From NCBI GenBank assembly GCA_030841105.1, contig JAVEDE010000121.1, forward strand, positions 16,409 through 80,408: a stretch of 64,000 nt of DNA. The letters are read 5' to 3'. Shown one piece after another: positions 44,718 through 53,172 of this stretch; position 1 is the stretch's first letter; each line of letters begins with the position of its first letter. The DNA comes from Pyrinomonadaceae bacterium. Its GTDB lineage: Bacteria; Acidobacteriota; Blastocatellia; Pyrinomonadales; Pyrinomonadaceae. The translations under genes were made by a program, and so were the position numbers. The notes under the pieces are model-generated. The model saw only the letters and a list, made by a program, of their open reading frames with translations. It was not told where the DNA came from and did not search any database.

Positions 44718-44760
44718 CTTACACAACCTCTAACTAAGATGAACGAAGGGTAACTTAAAC

Positions 44761-45792
44761 ATGCGAGCAACTATCATGTATGGCGCGGGAGACGTTCGTG
44801 TCGAGACCGTCCCCGACGCACGCGTAATCGAACCGACCGACGCGCTTGTCACCGTCACGCGCGCCTGTATCTGCGGCAGCGACCTCTGGCCGTACAAGAC
44901 GATGGAGCACACAGAGACCGGGCGGCGCATGGGACACGAGTTCATCGGCGTCGTCGAAGCCGTCGGCGCGGGCGTCGGCACGGTCAAGCGCGGCGACTTG
45001 GTCGTCGCCCCTTTCGCTTGGTCTGACGGCACGTGCGTCTTCTGCCGGGAGGGATTGCAGACCTCTTGCCTCCACGGCGGGTGGTGGGGCGGCGAACTCG
45101 ACGGGGGGCAGGGCGAGGCGGTGCGTGTCCCGCAGGCTGACGGGACGCTCGTCGTGCTTCCGGTGAGCAAAGATGATGCGCTGATGGCGTCGCTCCTCAC
45201 GCTCTCGGACGTGATGGGGACGGGACACCACGCGGCCTTGTCGGCCAAGGTCAGCCCCGGTAAGTCCGTGGCCGTGGTCGGCGACGGCGCGGTTGGTTTG
45301 TGCGGCGTCATTGCCGCACGCCGTCTCGGAGCCGAGCAGATCATCCTGCTGGGTCGTCATGCAGACCGGATCGCACTCGCGCGGGACTTCGGCGCGACGG
45401 ATGTCGTCAGCGAGCGCGGCGACGAGGCAGTCGAGCGTGTGCGCGAACTGACCGGCGGCCTCGGCGCTCACTCCGTCCTCGAATGCGTCGGTTACGAGCA
45501 GTCAACGGTCACGGCTCTGAGCATCGTGCGGCCGGGCGGCGCGGTCGGGCGCGTCGGCGTTCCGCAGGATGAAGCGATCCCGGCGGCGCAGCCGACCTTC
45601 TTCAACAACATCACCATCGCCGGAGGCCCCGCCCCCGTCCGCGCCTATATCGAGGAGCTACTGCCCGACGTGCTCGAAGGCAGGATCGAACCGGGTCGCG
45701 TGTTCGACCGGGTCACGAACCTCGACGGAGTGCCCGACGGTTACCGCGCGATGAACGACCGCGAGGCGATCAAAGTCATGATCGAACTATGA
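44761..45792 (+). CDS. Zinc-dependent alcohol dehydrogenase
   Basis: A 343-residue medium-chain dehydrogenase. The catalytic zinc site is formed by CGSDLWPYK, GHEFIGVVEAVG and a later acidic residue. The structural zinc loop reads DGTCVFCREGLQTSC, with three cysteines and Asp in place of the first, a pattern usual in its subfamily. The NAD(P) fold is KSVAVVGDGAVGLCGVIAARRLGAEQII. The C-terminus ends DGYRAMNDREAIKVMI. The substrate is unknown. It starts 43 bases after the MFS gene on the same strand, so detoxification of an alcohol or aldehyde together with export is possible. Confidence 0.92.
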   Translation: MRATIMYGAGDVRVETVPDARVIEPTDALVTVTRACICGSDLWPYKTMEHTETGRRMGHEFIGVVEAVGAGVGTVKRGDLVVAPFAWSDGTCVFCREGLQTSCLHGGWWGGELDGGQGEAVRVPQADGTLVVLPVSKDDALMASLLTLSDVMGTGHHAALSAKVSPGKSVAVVGDGAVGLCGVIAARRLGAEQIILLGRHADRIALARDFGATDVVSERGDEAVERVRELTGGLGAHSVLECVGYEQSTVTALSIVRPGGAVGRVGVPQDEAIPAAQPTFFNNITIAGGPAPVRAYIEELLPDVLEGRIEPGRVFDRVTNLDGVPDGYRAMNDREAIKVMIEL

Positions 45793-45834
45793 AGGGACGC
45801 GCGCCAGCAGTGGAGGGTAACAACGGTTAGTGTG

Positions 45835-46344
45835 ATGCCAGCAGACGCACAGGCAGTTCCCATCATCAGGAGCGCGACGCCCGCCGACCTGCCGCGGGTC
45901 GGTCGCCTCGGCGCGCTCCTTGTCGCAGAGCATTACGACTTCGACCCGCGTCGCTTTCTGGCCGCAAGACCACGGACGCCGTCGGACTACGCGTCCTTCT
46001 TGGGCGCGCAACTCGAAGACGCGGACAAGGCCGTCCTCGTCGCCGACGATGGCGGGGACGTGATCGGCTACGCGTTCGCAGCCGTCGAGGGCTACGACTA
46101 CATGTCGCTGCGCGGCCCGGCGGGAGTTCTGCACGACGTCATCGTTGACCCGGAGCATCGTGGCCGGGGCGTCGGACGGCTGCTCCTCGAAGCCACGCTG
46201 GCGTTCCTCAGGTCGCGCGGCGTGCCCCGCGTGGTGCTCTCGACCGCCGAGCGGAACGAGGGGGCGCAGCGGCTCTTCGCGCGCATGGGGTTTCGCCGGA
46301 CGATGATCGAGATGACGCGCGAGCTTGACGAACCTGAGTTGTGA
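45835..46344 (+). CDS. GNAT-family N-acetyltransferase
   Basis: A 169-residue acetyl-CoA-dependent acyltransferase. The N-terminal IIRSATPADLPRVGRLGALL and central AVLVADDGGDVIGYAFA strands lead to the acetyl-CoA pyrophosphate loop VIVDPEHRGRGVGRLLLEA (R/Q-x-x-G-x-G/A), followed by SRGVPRVVLSTAERNEGAQRLFARMGFRRT, which is textbook GNAT. The substrate cannot be predicted. The start may be the GTG at 45832 or the ATG at 45835; GGAGGG lies rather far upstream. It follows the alcohol dehydrogenase gene closely. Confidence 0.9.
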   Translation: MPADAQAVPIIRSATPADLPRVGRLGALLVAEHYDFDPRRFLAARPRTPSDYASFLGAQLEDADKAVLVADDGGDVIGYAFAAVEGYDYMSLRGPAGVLHDVIVDPEHRGRGVGRLLLEATLAFLRSRGVPRVVLSTAERNEGAQRLFARMGFRRTMIEMTRELDEPEL

Positions 46345-46422
46345 GTGTCCGGGGCGCGCTACATTGAGTGGCGGCCGGCGGCCGGACGTGATGGCCGTGT
46401 GAGTTGAAGGTTTGGAGGGGCG

Positions 46423-48069
46423 ATGGAAGTGTTCGAGATCGTTGTCGCGATGCTGCTCGGCGGCGCGGTGCTCGCCGCCGTGGCGCGGCGTTTCGGCGCG
46501 CCGTACCCGGCGCTCGTGGCGCTCGCCGGTGTCGCGCTCGCGCTCGTCCCCGGCGTGCCGACGCTCGTGCTCGATCCCGAACTCGCGCTCGCGCTGTTCG
46601 TCGCGCCCGTCCTCGTGGACGCCGCTTTCGACGCTTCGCCGCGCGACCTGCGCGCGAACTGGCGCGCGGTCGCAAGCCTCGCCCTCGGAGCCGTCGCGCT
46701 CACCGTCGCCGTCGTGGCGCTCGTGGCGAAGGTGCTCGTCCCGGATATGCCGTGGGCGGCGGCCGTCGCGCTCGGCGCTATCGTCGCGCCGCCGGACGCG
46801 GCGGCCGCCACCACGGTGCTCAAAGCACTCCGCCCGCCGCACCGGCTGCTCGTGATTCTGGAAGGCGAGAGCCTCTTCAACGACGCGAGCGCGTTGCTCG
46901 TCTACCGCCTCGCGGTCACCGCTACGCTCGCAGGCTTCCTGTCGGGGTGGAGCGTGTTGCCGACGCTGCTCGTGGTCACGGTGGGGAGCGTCGTCCTCGC
47001 GCTCGTGCTCGCGCGGCTCACGCTCGTCGTGAACGCGCGCATCAGCGACGTTTCGACCGCGGTCGTCGTGCAGTTCTGTACGACCTTCGGTGTCTGGATG
47101 CTGGCCGAGCGGCTGCATCTTTCGGGCATCATCACGATGGTGGTCTTCGCGATGGCGGCGTCGCGCCGCGCGCCTGAGATCATGCCCGCGCGCATCCGCA
47201 TCCCGTCGTGGGCGGTGTGGGAGGTCGCGGTCTTCGTGTTGAACGTGCTCGCGTTCATCCTCGTGGGCTTCCAACTCAAGTCCATCGCCGCACGCATGAC
47301 GGGTGCGACGGGCGCACAATACGCGTTGGTGGCGGCGACCGTGTGCGTCGCGGTCATCCTCGCGCGCATCGCTTGGGTGACGGGCGCGGCGGCGTTCAGT
47401 CGTTGGCGTTGCGGCACGCGCGCCGACGGGACATCCAGACCACGCGACGCGGTGGCACTCTCTGCGGGCGGCGCGGCGGTGGTCGGGTGGTGCGGCATGC
47501 GCGGCACGGTGACGCTCGCCGCCGCGCTCGCGTTGCCGACCGACTTCCCACACCGCGACCTGATCCTGACGACGGCGTTCGGCGTCACCCTCGGCACGCT
47601 CGTGCTACAGGGATTGACGCTGCGGCCGCTCCTGCTGCGTCTGCGACTCGAAGACGACGGCTCGGTTGAACGCGAGGTGCGTCTCGCCCGCGTCGAGACG
47701 TTGCGGGCAGCACTGGCCGCGGCCGCGGCGTGCCCTGCGGCCGAGACCGCGGCGCTCGTCCGGCACAGCTACGAACTCCAACTGCGTCGTGCGGAAGAGG
47801 AGGCGGCAGGCGGTGCGGAGTTGAACGAAGAGTTGTCCGATGACACGGCCTCTACCTCGTCGGCTGCCGCGTGCGCCGACGGCGTGGACGCCGATGCGGC
47901 GGTCGTGCGTGCAGCGACCGGGGCACAGCGGCGTCACCTCGTGGCGCTCCGCGACGACGGCACGATTGGCGACGCAGCGTTCCAGCGCGTGGAAGAAGAA
48001 CTCGACTGGGTTGAACTCGGCTGGGCGCAACTCGACCGGACGGGACAACGGACAGACGGGAAGGCGTAG
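46423..48069 (+). CDS. Na+/H+ antiporter, CPA1 (NhaP) type
   Basis: A 548-residue monovalent cation/proton antiporter. About twelve membrane helices cover residues 1-410, with the family motif VLVDAAFDASPRDLR and the ion-site segment GAIVAPPDAAAATTVLKAL (the CPA1 equivalent of the conserved Asp pair), then EGESLFNDASALLVYRLAV. The C-terminal 130 residues are hydrophilic (RLARVETLRAALAAAAACP, LDWVELGWAQLDR) and may be regulatory. It follows the GNAT gene on the same strand and is closed by a strong inverted repeat. Confidence 0.92.
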   Translation: MEVFEIVVAMLLGGAVLAAVARRFGAPYPALVALAGVALALVPGVPTLVLDPELALALFVAPVLVDAAFDASPRDLRANWRAVASLALGAVALTVAVVALVAKVLVPDMPWAAAVALGAIVAPPDAAAATTVLKALRPPHRLLVILEGESLFNDASALLVYRLAVTATLAGFLSGWSVLPTLLVVTVGSVVLALVLARLTLVVNARISDVSTAVVVQFCTTFGVWMLAERLHLSGIITMVVFAMAASRRAPEIMPARIRIPSWAVWEVAVFVLNVLAFILVGFQLKSIAARMTGATGAQYALVAATVCVAVILARIAWVTGAAAFSRWRCGTRADGTSRPRDAVALSAGGAAVVGWCGMRGTVTLAAALALPTDFPHRDLILTTAFGVTLGTLVLQGLTLRPLLLRLRLEDDGSVEREVRLARVETLRAALAAAAACPAAETAALVRHSYELQLRRAEEEAAGGAELNEELSDDTASTSSAAACADGVDADAAVVRAATGAQRRHLVALRDDGTIGDAAFQRVEEELDWVELGWAQLDRTGQRTDGKA

Positions 48070-48119
48070 CCCCCGCTCTACCCGGCAACATGCGCCGTCG
48101 CTCAAGACATAGGCAGAAG

Positions 48120-48163
48120 AACGAGACCGCGACTCACCCTGTACAGGCGGTCGCGGTCTTGTT
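48120..48163. terminator. Bidirectional terminator between antiporter and flavoprotein genes
   Basis: Arms 48120-48133 and 48150-48163 pair at 13 of 14 positions (core AGACCGCGAC/GTCGCGGTCT) around a 16-base loop, between two convergent genes. T-rich CTTGTT follows on the plus strand. This suits a shared terminator. Confidence 0.75.
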
Positions 48164-48202
48164 CGGTAGTAAGCTGCCGCAGTAGTTCATGTGGCACGGG
48201 CG

Positions 48203-49645
48203 TTAGGCGAACACGCCCGTCCCCGGGCTGAGGACGTTGTCCGGGTCATGCCTGTGCTTCTCGCTCACGAGGCGACCCCAGAAGGGCTGGAAGTGCTTCA
48301 CCCAGTCGTGATGCCCCACCGGCACGGCGCTGATGGTGTAGCACTTGCCGCCGAGGTCTCGACTCTCCTCGTAGAGTCTCCGGTTCTCCGCGATGACGGG
48401 TTCAATTGCTTCGTGCGGTATGGTGCGCAGGATGTCGAAAAGGAAGAAGACCTCTTCTTCGGGGACGCGGAGCAGCGGGCGTTTGAGCCTCGACCTGACG
48501 AACGCGTAGAAGAGGATGAGCGAGCCGGGCAGGAGGAGCGAAGCGTCGAGCGACGCTATCGTCCGCGACGCGAAATCGTCTACCTTCGAGCCGGGGACGA
48601 AGAGGTCGAGCCACGGGTGCGGGAAGCCGCCGAGACCCGCCGCGTTCAACTGATCAATGAGTTGCACGACGCGATCAGTGTGCTCGAAATAAGTGGAGTC
48701 TTCCGTCTGCTGCGAGCCGGGGATGAAGCTGAGACCGCCTGTCGGGTTCGCGGGCAACTCCGCGGGCGACGTGTAGAACGAAGTGGCTTCGATGAAGAAG
48801 GCGAAGCCGCCCGGCGTCGCGACGCTCAGACCCTGGATGTGGTCGAAGCGTTCCGCGCCGACGAGAAAACGCAGGTCTGCGAGCAGCGACGGCGCGTCCG
48901 GGTAGAAGAAGCGTTGCGTCCGCGCCCGCTCGCGCGCCGGGACGAGGCGCACGGTCGCGCGGACGATGACGGCGCACAGGCCAAGCCCGGCGAGAGCCGC
49001 CTCGAAGAGTCCGGGGTTAGAAGACTCGGAGCACGTCACGAGTTCGCCCTCGCCCGTGACTACCTGAAGTTCGAGGACGTTATCCACCTGCGCGCCGTGC
49101 AGGTAGCTCCTGCCGCCCACGCCGCCCACCGAGAGCGTCCCGGCGATTGTCAGACGCGTGTAGTCGGTGAGCACCGGCGGCGTCAGCCCTGCGGGGATGG
49201 TGGCGAGTAGGAGGTCGCGCCAGACGACGCCCGCATCAACGACCGCCGCGTCCGTCCCGACGGAGTGAATCTGGTTGAGCGTCGTCATGTCTATGACGAC
49301 ACCGGCCTCTGCCTGCGACTGTCCGAACGCGGTGTGCCCCTTGCCACGACCCGCGACGCGGATGTTGTGCTCGCGCGCGAAGCGCACCAGCTTCACGATG
49401 TCCTCGACCGATCCCGGCCGGAGGACGGCGACGGGCGTGCGGTGTATGATGTGGCCGAAGTCGTCGGCCGCGGCGGCGAGCGAGGCCGGGTCGGTAGTGA
49501 GCGTGCCGTCGAGCGGCGGCAACTGCGCGAACGCGCCGCCCGTGCTCGCCTGCGTCACCCAAGCGCGAGCCGTGAGGTCGAAGCCAACGACGACCGAAGT
49601 CGCAAAAATTCCCTTCAACAGGGTGCGTCTGGAAATGTCTTTCAC
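48203..49645 (-). CDS. Tat-exported FAD-linked oxidoreductase (berberine-bridge/cytokinin-dehydrogenase type)
   Basis: A 480-residue flavoprotein. The N-terminus ISRRTLLKGIFATSVVVGF is a twin-arginine signal, so it is exported folded with FAD bound. The FAD-binding PCMH domain (about 65-240) shows VLRPGSVEDIVKLVRFARE, the VAGRGKGHTAFGQ loop and GVVIDMTTLNQI. The C-terminal half (GFAFFIEATSFYT, then SLDASLLLPGSLILF and HFQPFWGRLV) is of the cytokinin-dehydrogenase substrate-domain type. The likely reaction is oxidation of an alcohol, amine or sugar with oxygen or another acceptor; the substrate is unknown. Confidence 0.9.
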   Translation of the reverse strand: MKDISRRTLLKGIFATSVVVGFDLTARAWVTQASTGGAFAQLPPLDGTLTTDPASLAAAADDFGHIIHRTPVAVLRPGSVEDIVKLVRFAREHNIRVAGRGKGHTAFGQSQAEAGVVIDMTTLNQIHSVGTDAAVVDAGVVWRDLLLATIPAGLTPPVLTDYTRLTIAGTLSVGGVGGRSYLHGAQVDNVLELQVVTGEGELVTCSESSNPGLFEAALAGLGLCAVIVRATVRLVPARERARTQRFFYPDAPSLLADLRFLVGAERFDHIQGLSVATPGGFAFFIEATSFYTSPAELPANPTGGLSFIPGSQQTEDSTYFEHTDRVVQLIDQLNAAGLGGFPHPWLDLFVPGSKVDDFASRTIASLDASLLLPGSLILFYAFVRSRLKRPLLRVPEEEVFFLFDILRTIPHEAIEPVIAENRRLYEESRDLGGKCYTISAVPVGHHDWVKHFQPFWGRLVSEKHRHDPDNVLSPGTGVFA

Positions 49646-50195
49646 AAGTTACCTCTTTTCGTGAGTCGTCCGTCAGAAGCATTCGGGCGCAACAGCATCT
49701 AAAACGCGCCGCCCTGTATGCTCGTTTTCAAGGGGAAAGAGACAGTGCGGGCGCGGCCGTGGTAAGGGTTGCACTGAGTCTCTCTTGATCTAACGCGAAA
49801 GGGGGCGGCGAAAAGGCTCATGCCGCCACAAAAAACTTTTAGTGAAGAACCGGCGTAAACGTCACGTGGGTCAGTAACACCCCGCGGAGGCAGTTGACCG
49901 TTGCGCCACGCGTGATGACCGTGGCTTAATTTAATGATTAACGGGAAGAAGGAGTTGAGCCGGGATGAGTTCAGCCTACGACTCCGCAGCGAAAGAAAGT
50001 TAATTAACGTCCATCACGATATATTTGTCAATCGGGCAACATTCCGAGTTTCTTCTTATTGTAACCGGGCGTCTCGTTCGACCGTTTATCAACATAGATG
50101 GCACTGAATCTGTTACAACTAACTGGCTCGATTGATCGGCGGGACGCTTCGGGAGATTTAACCGCACGACACATGTTTGAAAGGGGACTGAATAG
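49646..50195. other. Long intergenic region without a recognised gene
   Basis: No coding frame with gene-like features is seen in these 550 bases. A bulged inverted repeat pairs GAGACAGTGC near 49740 with GCACTGAGTCTC near 49770. The rest shows mixed composition with AT-rich patches near 49980-50110, consistent with promoters for the flanking divergent genes. No repeat, tRNA or known RNA element was recognised. Confidence 0.4.
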
Positions 50196-50429
50196 ATGAC
50201 CGAACTGCGCGGGGCAAGCGCTCCGCCCGAGATCAAGGCGGAGTGGGTGCGCGCTTACGAGGAGTACCGCCGCGCGCCGGGCGTGCCGCATAACCAGAAA
50301 CTCGACCGCACCGAGCGTATTTCCTACGTCGCCCAAAAGCTGAATCTGACGCGCAAGCAGGCCAAGCGCAGGATCAGGAATTACGAGGCGTGGCAACGCA
50401 ACATCAGCAAAGGGCTGGTCGAAGGTTGA
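50196..50429 (+). CDS. Small charged protein, possible helix-turn-helix
   Basis: A 77-residue basic protein (MTELRGASAPPEIKAEWVRAYEEYRRA ...) whose second half, RISYVAQKLNLTRKQAKRRIRNYEAWQ, reads like a compact helix-turn-helix (VAQKLNLTRKQAKRRI). This suggests DNA binding, but no family is recognised. AAGGGGACTGAATAG before the ATG at 50196 is a fair ribosome site. It is isolated, convergent with a methyltransferase gene. Coding status rests on codon-like composition and the start signal only. Confidence 0.55.
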   Translation: MTELRGASAPPEIKAEWVRAYEEYRRAPGVPHNQKLDRTERISYVAQKLNLTRKQAKRRIRNYEAWQRNISKGLVEG

Positions 50430-50465
50430 ACGTCGGTAACATAACTCGGAGATTCATCTTTAGAA

Positions 50466-51251
50466 TTAGTTTGGGACGCGACCCTTGACCGCGTTAGCCC
50501 GCGCGCGATAGGTGATCCGGCCGGTGGCATCTACGGGCAGGCGCACGCGCATGCGCGCACAGAGTTGCGCGAGTTGCTCGGACGACATCGCTGCGAGTTG
50601 TTGCCCGACGCTCGGCCCCCCGAAGACGGTCGCCCAGTAGTCGTCGAAATCGGTGAACGTCCGTTGCACGTTGATCTCTAACGTTTCGACCGAGCCAAGA
50701 CCCGCGCCAGTCCACAAGTCCCGCATGACGTCTATGCGAGACGCGTCAGGGCTTGGCGGTTCGGGAACTGCAACGCCCATCCCGCGCATTTCAAACTGCA
50801 ATGCTTCGTAAGGAAATCCGCCGCCCAACATGTCCCAGGCGTAGGCTGTGACGAGGCCGCCGGGACAGACCACGCGCGCCATTTCGGCCATGCCTTTTGC
50901 CGGGTCGGGGACGAAGAAGATCACCAGCGGCATGACGGCCGCGTCGAACGTGTCGTCGGGGAAAGGCAGCGCCATCGCATCGCCCTGTCGAAACCGTGCG
51001 ATGCGCGCCGCGGGTCGTGTGCGTGCAAAGGCGAGTTGCCCCTCAGACGGGTCTACCCCCTCTACCGAGACCGGCGCACACCGCTCGACGAGCATTTCGG
51101 TAAAAGCGCCGTTGCCGCAGCCTACGTCGAGCCAGCGCAAACCTGTCTGCGGGGCAAGCCAGTCGAGGAAAGTTTCGCCCGCCAGTTGGCTCCACACCCC
51201 CATGTATCGTTCGTAGGCAGACCCGTCGTTGAAGCGGATTTGATCGGTCAC
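50466..51251 (-). CDS. Class I SAM-dependent methyltransferase
   Basis: A 261-residue methyltransferase of the UbiE/Methyltransf_11 type. The AdoMet motif I is LRWLDVGCGNGAFTEML, followed by VEGVDPSEGQ (motif post-I), DTFDAAVMPLVIFF (motif II region) and VCPGGLVTAYAWD (motif III). The start is GTG at 51251 (MTDQIRFNDGSAYERYMG), with GGAGGGA upstream. The substrate is unknown. It follows the membrane protein and the heme-uptake genes on the same strand, with a 58-base gap. Confidence 0.88.
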   Translation of the reverse strand: MTDQIRFNDGSAYERYMGVWSQLAGETFLDWLAPQTGLRWLDVGCGNGAFTEMLVERCAPVSVEGVDPSEGQLAFARTRPAARIARFRQGDAMALPFPDDTFDAAVMPLVIFFVPDPAKGMAEMARVVCPGGLVTAYAWDMLGGGFPYEALQFEMRGMGVAVPEPPSPDASRIDVMRDLWTGAGLGSVETLEINVQRTFTDFDDYWATVFGGPSVGQQLAAMSSEQLAQLCARMRVRLPVDATGRITYRARANAVKGRVPN

Positions 51252-51309
51252 TATCAGTGTTTCCCTCCGGTTGAACTACCCGCGAAGCTCACTAATGCGG
51301 GCGCGTAGT

Positions 51310-52254
51310 TCACAGCATGAACGTACGGGTATCCTGCCCGTTAATCAGGACGACGACACGCACACCCGCGGCTTTAATCTGTGATCTCGTACTGTCCGAC
51401 CTCAGTCGCCCGGCCACCAGTTCGTAGGTGCATTCGGCACAGGCAATCGTCAACGTGGCGGCGCTGCCGCTACCGCTGATTGTGCCATGAGCCTTGAGGT
51501 TAGAGGGCACGACCAGACGCATTAACTCTCCGGCGCTCGCACCTGCGCCGGGAGGCTTTGCCTGCGGCGTAGACGCACCAATCGCCGTGCCTCCTGATGG
51601 CGCGTCCACACTTGGGGTAGGCTGTGCGGATGGCGCTGTCGAAGCGGAGTCCGCACTCCACTCGCCGCCGGTTATCGGCTGCGGGATGACCGGCCGACGT
51701 TCACCCGAAAGCGCCTGTTCTTTAGACCCGTTGACAAACGCTCCGGGGCGCGTCGTCTGACTTAATGGCTGTGACGCTGAACTTTCAACGCTCGTGTTCG
51801 TCGTCACACCGGAGTTTTGGAGAGTCGTGGCTGCCGCACTTTGTCCTGAGCCGGACGATTGTTGAGAGCGACTGGCCGCGGGCGTCGCCGTCTCCGGGTT
51901 CGGGCTAAGATTACCGATCGTCAATAAAGTGCTGCCGAGTAAGACTGTGATCCAGAGGCAGACGAAGGTCAGCACGTCGTCTCGCACCGAGAGCTTGAGG
52001 TGCTCGCCCCAAAATCCTGCCGCCGAGGGCTGCCACGTCCCCAACCCTGTTCTTCTCGCCCCGTGTGATAAGCATTGCAGACTGATGTAAATGTTGATGG
52101 CCGCGACGCCGAGAGGGCCACAGACGCACCCGACGATCAACCCCCATCCGCGACCGAGGTTCAACACGCGCAACTTCCGCTCGCAGATCAAGGCGGGTGC
52201 AATCGCCCAGCAAGAGACGATCAAAAGTAGCGTTAAGATGTACTGAAGCAACAT
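51310..52254 (-). CDS. Membrane protein with a disordered linker and C-terminal domain
   Basis: A 314-residue protein of unknown function. Three or so helices occupy the first 130 residues (ILTLLLIVSCWAIAPALICE; GLIVGCVCGPLGVAAINIYI; LTFVCLWITVLLGSTLLTIG). About 100 residues follow that are rich in Ser, Thr, Ala, Pro and Gln and must be disordered. The last 80 residues form a small beta-rich domain (RLVVPSNLKAHGTISGSG, CAECTYELVAGRLRS, VRVVVLINGQDTRTFML) with a CxxC. It starts 49 bases after hmuV on the same strand, so it may belong to the heme-uptake unit, although nothing in it shows heme binding. Confidence 0.72.
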   Translation of the reverse strand: MLLQYILTLLLIVSCWAIAPALICERKLRVLNLGRGWGLIVGCVCGPLGVAAINIYISLQCLSHGARRTGLGTWQPSAAGFWGEHLKLSVRDDVLTFVCLWITVLLGSTLLTIGNLSPNPETATPAASRSQQSSGSGQSAAATTLQNSGVTTNTSVESSASQPLSQTTRPGAFVNGSKEQALSGERRPVIPQPITGGEWSADSASTAPSAQPTPSVDAPSGGTAIGASTPQAKPPGAGASAGELMRLVVPSNLKAHGTISGSGSAATLTIACAECTYELVAGRLRSDSTRSQIKAAGVRVVVLINGQDTRTFML

Positions 52255-52303
52255 AGCTATCAGGGGACACTCCTTGAAATGGAGTGGCCTTCACCGAACA
52301 TTC

Positions 52304-53119
52304 TCAGTCGAAGATGAGGTGAACGCCGGACTGCTCGACGGGAACGAAAGTGGGCGTGACGCCGAACACGTCGCGGATACGCTCAGCCGAGAGCACCTCG
52401 GCGGCAGAGCCGTTTGCGACGATGCGCCCGCCATCCATCAAGACCAGTTGATCGGCGAAGCGCGCGGCAAGGTTTAGATCGTGAACCACCCCGACCGTGA
52501 CGACATCCGGGGCGTCGGTGAAGACGCGAACTTTCTTCATAAATTCTATTTGATGGCGGATGTCGAGAAAAGTAAGAGGCTCGTCAAGAAACAGGTAACG
52601 GCAGGAGGCGGGCGCGAGCGGGGGACCGTGTTGCGCGTGTGAAGGAGAATCCGTGCGCCACAGTTGCGCGAGGACGCGCGCGAAGTTGACGCGCTGGCGT
52701 TCGCCCCCGCTGAGCGTCTGGTAGTTGCGTTCGGCGAACTCCGTCACGTCGAAGAACTCCATAAGTTCGTCGGTGATCTTCTCATCCACAGGGGCGGGGC
52801 GGCTGCCGAAGTGTGGATAGCGTCCCATCATGACGACCTCGCGGACGGTTAAAGGGAAGGCGACCTCGACGGCCTGCGAGAGCACCGCGCGTCGCTTCGC
52901 CAGTTCGGCCTCGCTCGCGTGCCGCGCGTCTACTCCTTCGTAACGAACCACGCCCGTTTGCGGGCGCAGCAGCCGCGCCAGCACTTTGATGAGGGTTGAC
53001 TTCCCCGCGCCGTTCGGGCCGATGATCAGGTGGAGACGGCCGGGTGCGAACGAGACAGACACGTCCGTGATGAGCGCTTTGTCGCCGACCCGGAAAGTGA
53101 TGTCGCTCGCATCCAGCAT
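52304..53119 (-). CDS. hmuV: Heme ABC transporter ATP-binding protein
   Basis: The 271-residue ATPase of a type II (BtuCD-like) importer. Motifs: Walker A GPNGAGKST, Q-loop VLSQAVEVAFPLTVREVVMMGRYPHF, signature LSGGERQRVNFARVLAQLW, Walker B YLFLDEPLTFLD and switch VGVVHDLNLA. A spacer (DSPSHAQHGPPLAPAS) between the signature and Walker B is usual in HmuV but not in FecE/BtuD, and FARVLAQLW is the HmuV form. It drives uptake through HmuU. It follows hmuU after 53 bases. Confidence 0.92.
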   Translation of the reverse strand: MLDASDITFRVGDKALITDVSVSFAPGRLHLIIGPNGAGKSTLIKVLARLLRPQTGVVRYEGVDARHASEAELAKRRAVLSQAVEVAFPLTVREVVMMGRYPHFGSRPAPVDEKITDELMEFFDVTEFAERNYQTLSGGERQRVNFARVLAQLWRTDSPSHAQHGPPLAPASCRYLFLDEPLTFLDIRHQIEFMKKVRVFTDAPDVVTVGVVHDLNLAARFADQLVLMDGGRIVANGSAAEVLSAERIRDVFGVTPTFVPVEQSGVHLIFD

Positions 53120-53172
53120 AGAGAGCTAACTCGCAGCGCACAGAATAGCAGTTGCCGCTTCGATAGGGGTGG

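Noticed and set aside
44761..45792. Missing fourth cysteine in the structural zinc loop of the alcohol dehydrogenase
   Set aside because: DGTCVFCREG with three cysteines is common in this subfamily and does not indicate decay.
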